A stretch of DNA of 61,449 bases, taken from an uncultured Thermomicrobia bacterium. Lineage in GTDB: Bacteria > Chloroflexota > Chloroflexia > Thermomicrobiales > JALYUS01. Positions within the stretch are counted from its first letter, which is position 1. Each line of letters begins with the position of its first letter. The DNA lies in assembly GCA_937968015.1 (NCBI GenBank), contig CALBSO010000040.1:1-61449 (forward strand), given 5' to 3'. The notes under the pieces are model-generated. The model did not search any database, had not been told where the DNA came from, and was given only the letters and a program-made list of their open reading frames with translations. Positions 58,210 through 61,449 of the stretch are shown here, piece after piece. Both the position numbers and the translations under genes were made by a program.

Positions 58210-58788
58210 ATGCAGTACGAAGAGCGGGAAACGCCGGGCGAACACGGCCCACGGTCCGAGCGACGCGGCCCCGGTTATGGACACGGTTTCGGCCCCGGAG
58301 ACTTTGGTCCCCGATGGGCGGAGGGTGGCCCGCAGATCCCCTGGCCGGAGATGAAGCGGCGGATGCGCGAAGCGTTTCGCGAGGGCTTCCGCCCCGGCGA
58401 CCCGGAATGGCGGCGCTTCTTCAAGCAGTTCTTCGATGGCGAAGGACAGAATGGCGGCCCCGGTGGTGACAATCGTCGCTCGAATGTCCTCAGCCTGCGC
58501 GTGGATGATCGAACGCTCGCCGCGATTGATAGCCTCGTCGAGGCGGGTCTGTTCGCGACCCGCGCGGAGAGCGCGACATGGCTCCTCCAGGCGGGCGTCG
58601 CCTCGAACACCGAACTGTTCGAGCGCATCAACAATACGGTCTCGGAGATTCGCCGCCTGCGCGAGGAGTTACAGCGCCAGATGAACGCCGCAACCGGCGC
58701 GCCGCAGGAGGGCGAGCCGCACGCCGAGTCGGCGAGCGGCGAGCAGCACGATCATCACGATCAGGGTCAGGAAACGCGCCACATTTAA
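58210..58788 (+). CDS. Ribbon-helix-helix-type regulator with Gly/Pro-rich N-terminus
   Basis: 192-aa protein. The first ~45 residues are Gly/Pro/Arg-rich (GYGHGFGPGDFGPRWAEGG), then a basic helix (MKRRMREAFREGF), then residues ~95-135 with NVLSLRVDDRTLAAIDSL, followed by EAGLFATRAESATWLLQAG. This has the beta-strand plus two helices of Arc/CopG RHH DNA-binding domains. A coiled-coil (ELFERINNTVSEIRRLREELQ) and an acidic His-rich tail follow. AAGGAGT precedes the ATG. It probably binds the palindrome in its own promoter. I know no named family with this layout. Confidence 0.72.
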   Translation: MQYEERETPGEHGPRSERRGPGYGHGFGPGDFGPRWAEGGPQIPWPEMKRRMREAFREGFRPGDPEWRRFFKQFFDGEGQNGGPGGDNRRSNVLSLRVDDRTLAAIDSLVEAGLFATRAESATWLLQAGVASNTELFERINNTVSEIRRLREELQRQMNAATGAPQEGEPHAESASGEQHDHHDQGQETRHI

Positions 58789-58831
58789 GGCCGTCCCTGC
58801 CAGGCCTGATGCGTCACAGGCAAGGTTTGCT

Positions 58832-58863
58832 CCCCTCTCCATTGCCGGAGCAATGGAGAGGGG
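58832..58863. repeat. REP hairpin of the 9725 family
   Basis: CCCCTCTCCATTGC and GCAATGGAGAGGGG, perfect 14-bp arms with a CGGA loop, followed by the GCTGGGGGCGAGG shoulder. Lies after the RHH gene. Confidence 0.85.
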
Positions 58864-58866
58864 GCT

Positions 58867-58897
58867 GGGGGCGAGGTTTCTCGCCCCCGTTTTCGTT
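58867..58897 (+). terminator. Intrinsic terminator after the RHH gene
   Basis: GGGGGCGAG, GTTT loop, CTCGCCCCC, then GTTTTCGTT. The stem is perfect and shares its left arm with the shoulder of the REP hairpin just upstream. The stretch to 59128 holds only a weak promoter-like TTGACA near 59054. Confidence 0.75.
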
Positions 58898-59128
58898 CGT
58901 TGTCGTCGTGCGGCTGTCTCATCGGTGGGGCGGGGCAACGCGGGCGCAACCGGGCGACGCTCCCCATATTCAACCGCCAGACATTCATCACGCTTCTGCA
59001 TTGTCTCTGCGCATATCATACGTGGTATCGCGCAAATCAGTGCACGCAACCCCTTGACAAGCGACACACCTATACGTACATTTGTTCTGCTCGGATATTC
59101 GCGGCTTCGTTCGACCGGAGTGGCCCCC

Positions 59129-59569
59129 ATGATCGTTCCTCAGTTGCAATCAGTTTTCGTCTTTGTGCGCGATCTCGACCGCGCGTTGTTCTTCTACTGC
59201 GGCACGCTCGGGCTACCGCTACGGCGGCGGTGGGCGGGTGGCGCGGAAGTCGGTGGTGGCGGCGCTGCCCTCACACTCGCGGTTATGGACGCCGATACCG
59301 CGGCGGAGGCGACGGGCCGCGCCACGGGCATCACCTTCGCGGTGGACCGCACGACGTATGATAGCCTCGCCGCGCGTGGTGTCTTCGGCGCGCACCCCAT
59401 ACACTATCCGTGGGGCACGCTGGCAATCATGGCGGATCCGGACGGCAACGAGTTCGTCCTGCTCGCACCCGCCGCCGTGGAACGCGCGGAGGAACCGGCG
59501 CCCCGGCCAATTCCGGCGATCCACGCGTCGTTCCGCTCACGCCCGCGACTGAGAGGGAATGCATCGTGA
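59129..59569 (+). CDS. VOC/glyoxalase-fold protein
   Basis: 146-aa protein with VOC modules: SVFVFVRDLDRALFFYCGTLGLPLR, AALTLAVMDADTA and the late AIMADPDGNEFVLLAP (DPDGN). It begins with an ~8-residue lead before strand 1. The metal ligands are only partly conserved, so a binding or resistance function is as likely as catalysis. CCGGAG lies before ATG 59129. Its stop overlaps the next start (GTGA), so it is coupled to the TfoX_N gene. Confidence 0.8.
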   Translation: MIVPQLQSVFVFVRDLDRALFFYCGTLGLPLRRRWAGGAEVGGGGAALTLAVMDADTAAEATGRATGITFAVDRTTYDSLAARGVFGAHPIHYPWGTLAIMADPDGNEFVLLAPAAVERAEEPAPRPIPAIHASFRSRPRLRGNAS

Positions 59570-59973
59570 CAGAGAACGAGGTTACGCCCGCGATCCAGGC
59601 ATACATCGAGGAGCATCTCCTTCACTGGCCGGGCGTGGCGAAGCGCAAGATCTTCGGCCACGACGGTTACTACGTGGAGGGGCGGCTTTTCGCCTTCGTC
59701 GGGGATCGCGGCATCGTCCTCAAGCCACCGGCGGACGAGAAAGCCGCTCTCCGCGCGCTCGATGGCGCGGAGGGCTGGTCGCCCGACCCCGGCGCGGACC
59801 GCGCGAAAGCGAACTGGATTGAAGTCCCCTGCGCGGACGAGGATGCCGTCGAACAACTCCTCCCCTACCTCGCCCACGCGATGACCTTTATCCGCACCGC
59901 ACCGCAAACCGGCTGGCAAGCCGAACGCCGCCGCAAGCGCAACGAGAAGAAGGGTCTGCCCGTCGCGGAATAG
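59566..59973 (+). CDS. TfoX N-terminal-domain protein
   Basis: 135-aa protein with the TfoX_N fold (GVAKRKIFGHDGYYVEGRLFAFVGDRG and IVLKPPADEKAALRAL) and no TfoX C-terminal domain, ending in a basic tail (WQAERRRKRNEKKG). Stand-alone TfoX_N/YjbR-like proteins are common and of unclear function. GTG 59566 overlaps the VOC stop and has GAGAGGG upstream. Confidence 0.78.
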   Translation: MTENEVTPAIQAYIEEHLLHWPGVAKRKIFGHDGYYVEGRLFAFVGDRGIVLKPPADEKAALRALDGAEGWSPDPGADRAKANWIEVPCADEDAVEQLLPYLAHAMTFIRTAPQTGWQAERRRKRNEKKGLPVAE

Positions 59974-59994
59974 CGCTGAAACGCCTCGCCACCC

Positions 59995-60417
59995 TCATCC
60001 GATAGGAGGAGTGCGGTTTTTCACCCGGCGGACGAACTTCAGGCCGGACCAGTGGGCGTCCACAGCGCAGACTTTCACATCCACGAGGCCACTCGCGAGG
60101 CCAATGTCGCGGATGATGTTCTCATCGAGATCGGTCACGATCTTCGCCGCCTTCTTCGGCCACGAAACCCAGAGCATGCCGCGCTCCGCGAGTTGCGATT
60201 GCAGGGCCGGAAACTGCCGCGCCAATTCGTCTCGTTCAGTCGTGAAGAAATGGATGAAATCGAGATCGGTTGTGTCGTCTTCAACGAACGTCACGGACGA
60301 TGGGAGCGAGCCAAGCAACGCCCGGTAGTGATCCGGCGCGCCGACAACGCGGGCACGAAAACCCTCTCTCAGGCCGAGTTTCACGATCAGCGGCGTACTG
60401 GAATAGCCAACGGTCAT
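59995..60417 (-). CDS. DUF3052 family protein
   Basis: 140-aa protein: MTVGYSSTPLIVKLGLREG, DFIHFFTTERDELARQFPAL, RGMLWVSWPKKAAK and DIGLASGLVDVKVCAVDAHWSGLKFVRR. This is the compact alpha/beta pattern of DUF3052, whose role is unknown. It begins 11 bp after the stop of a methyltransferase gene on the same strand, so the two form an operon. Confidence 0.82.
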   Translation of the reverse strand: MTVGYSSTPLIVKLGLREGFRARVVGAPDHYRALLGSLPSSVTFVEDDTTDLDFIHFFTTERDELARQFPALQSQLAERGMLWVSWPKKAAKIVTDLDENIIRDIGLASGLVDVKVCAVDAHWSGLKFVRRVKNRTPPIG

Positions 60418-60427
60418 CGCTCAGTTC

Positions 60428-61075
60428 TCAGCCCTTGGTTCTTCTCTGACCACCGACAACGACAAGATCGCCGTCTCGCCAGACGCACTCGGCGTCCGCG
60501 AAGCCCGCTTCATCGAGCAGAATGATGTGCTCGCGCACGCCGAGGCCGTGACTGAGAAAATCGCCGTAAATCAGGCAGCCGCCCTCTTCCAATGAAGCGT
60601 AGACTATGCGCAAGAGATTACTCAAGCGCGTGCGGAAGATCGCGTCCGTGCTCTCCTCGCCGACGATGCCGCCGAAGGTCGTCGAGGAGACGGCGAGGGC
60701 ATAGGGTGTGCCGGGGAGCGGCTGCGCGGCGGCGTCCGGGTCAATGCGATGACAGAGTGGGACGGCGGGCGTGCCGCCCTTGCCCATCTTCTTCCGCGCC
60801 GTCTCGATATTCTCCTCATCCGTGTCGAGCAGCGTCAGGGGCGATTCCGGATACGCGGCATGGAAGCGCGAGGCGAGCGTGCCAACGCCACAGCCGATGT
60901 CCACGACCGAGGCATCCGTCGGCAGCGGCGGCACTGCCCAGACAATCGCCGCGACCATCGCGGCGAAGTGTGGTTCGAGGTAGTTGATGTGGATGTCGTA
61001 CCAGCGAGCGTGCTCCCAGAAGGAGGGATCCGGCGTCCGTGCGAGGCCACGCCGCCACGAAATCGGTGCATCCAT
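60428..61075 (-). CDS. Class I SAM-dependent methyltransferase
   Basis: 215-aa protein. Motif I is ASVVDIGCGVGTLASRF, the acidic end of beta2 is LTLLDTDEENIE, and the late strand is GGCLIYGDFLSHG. An N-terminal cap (SFWEHARWYDIHINYLEPHFAAM) may bind the substrate, which is unknown. ATG 61075 has GAAGGAGTGAGG upstream; the longer frame lacks support. It is upstream of the DUF3052 gene. Confidence 0.83.
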   Translation of the reverse strand: MDAPISWRRGLARTPDPSFWEHARWYDIHINYLEPHFAAMVAAIVWAVPPLPTDASVVDIGCGVGTLASRFHAAYPESPLTLLDTDEENIETARKKMGKGGTPAVPLCHRIDPDAAAQPLPGTPYALAVSSTTFGGIVGEESTDAIFRTRLSNLLRIVYASLEEGGCLIYGDFLSHGLGVREHIILLDEAGFADAECVWRDGDLVVVGGQRRTKG

Positions 61076-61367
61076 CGCCCTCACTCCTTCGCCGTACCAC
61101 GCGCGCCACTCCGGCCAGCGTAGCAAGAACACCCCCGCACGGCAAGGGCAGAAAGCCCTGCGTTCGCCGGTGTGCCCCCTTGTCGGGCGGTCGGGATTGG
61201 AACAGAATACGACCAACGGATTTCTCGTTCCTGCTCCGCCACAACGACGATGCCCGCGAACGTACCCGTCCCTCTCTCGTCTCGTTACTTGACTGTTCCG
61301 CCTCCATCTCCCATCTTCTCTCTTTGTGGTTCACCAATTTTTTCCTTTTTGCGGAGGGTCGCGCGTG

Positions 61368-61449
61368 ATGGCAGGGGATGGATCACTGAGGGGAACGTGG
61401 GCGGTCGTGCTTGGGGCATCGAGTGGGATTGGGGCGGCGTGTGCGGTCG
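61368..61449 (+). CDS. Short-chain dehydrogenase/reductase, N-terminus only
   Basis: The first 27 codons before the window ends: a leader of about ten residues, then WAVVLGASSGIGAACAV, the NAD(P)-binding GxxxGIG loop of classical SDRs. GGAGGG precedes adjacent GTG (61365) and ATG (61368) starts. Substrate cannot be judged. The upstream 61076-61364 gap contains no supported gene. Confidence 0.8.
   Translation, partial: MAGDGSLRGTWAVVLGASSGIGAACAV

Noticed and set aside
1..61449. tRNA, rRNA or CRISPR arrays
   Set aside because: None seen by eye in the intergenic stretches; a covariance search would be needed to exclude a divergent tRNA or riboswitch.

Overview
The window is about 61 kb of high-GC bacterial chromosome. 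It is gene-dense and organised in short operons with many GTGA/ATGA start-stop overlaps. Gene content and style suggest a Chloroflexota-type organism (Thermomicrobia-like is my best guess): a sufCBD-Rieske cluster, a PPi-type phosphofructokinase near a large class II aldolase, DUF2079 and GT-C membrane proteins, Thr/Pro-rich lipoproteins, and many short G/C-rich palindromic repeats between genes. This assignment is inference; no rRNA, tRNA or other taxonomic marker was found. I see no transposase, integrase, phage gene or CRISPR array.

Layout. 1-4.4 kb: Fe-S assembly operon sufC-sufB-sufD-Rieske on the minus strand. 4.8-8.9 kb: an MFS exporter flanked by two inverted copies of a ~40 bp element, then an unusual TetR-type regulator with two HTH domains, co-transcribed with an ABC-2 exporter. 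9-15.8 kb: CBS-domain protein, cysK, PPi-type PFK, a lipoprotein, class II aldolase, nucleoside phosphorylase. 15.8-25 kb: polysaccharide deacetylase, two alpha/beta hydrolases, cupin, two MFS transporters, methyltransferase, small membrane proteins. 24.3-27.2 kb: trehalose synthesis (otsB, otsA) around a VOC protein, divergent from a GAF-GAF-GGDEF diguanylate cyclase. 28.9-35.7 kb: a candidate 37-aa gene, a second ABC exporter, an MFS transporter, a two-component system divergent from a DUF6220-type membrane protein, and a DUF1707 protein.

35.9-47.2 kb is a surface-glycan or glycolipid locus. It holds DUF2079, three GT-C-like polytopic proteins, a GT2-methyltransferase fusion, an NAD-sugar epimerase and a GT4 enzyme. 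These could build, methylate and export or attach a glycan. 47.3-61.4 kb: a TIMP/NTR-like anchored protein, tag, two tandem paralogous lipoproteins, an amidase with a coupled 66-aa AtzG-like partner, mnmA, small membrane/YtxH proteins, a Gfo/Idh-ThuA sugar operon, mug, a ribbon-helix-helix protein with an operator-like palindrome in its promoter, VOC/TfoX_N, DUF3052, a methyltransferase, and the first 27 codons of an SDR enzyme cut by the window edge.

The less ordinary items are the tandem-HTH TetR with a predicted leaderless autoregulated promoter, the ~40 bp element placed upstream of both the suf and tetR promoters in the same relative orientation, the RHH protein with its palindromic promoter, the 37-aa gene upstream of the second ABC exporter, and the dense network of repeat hairpins, some abutting start codons.
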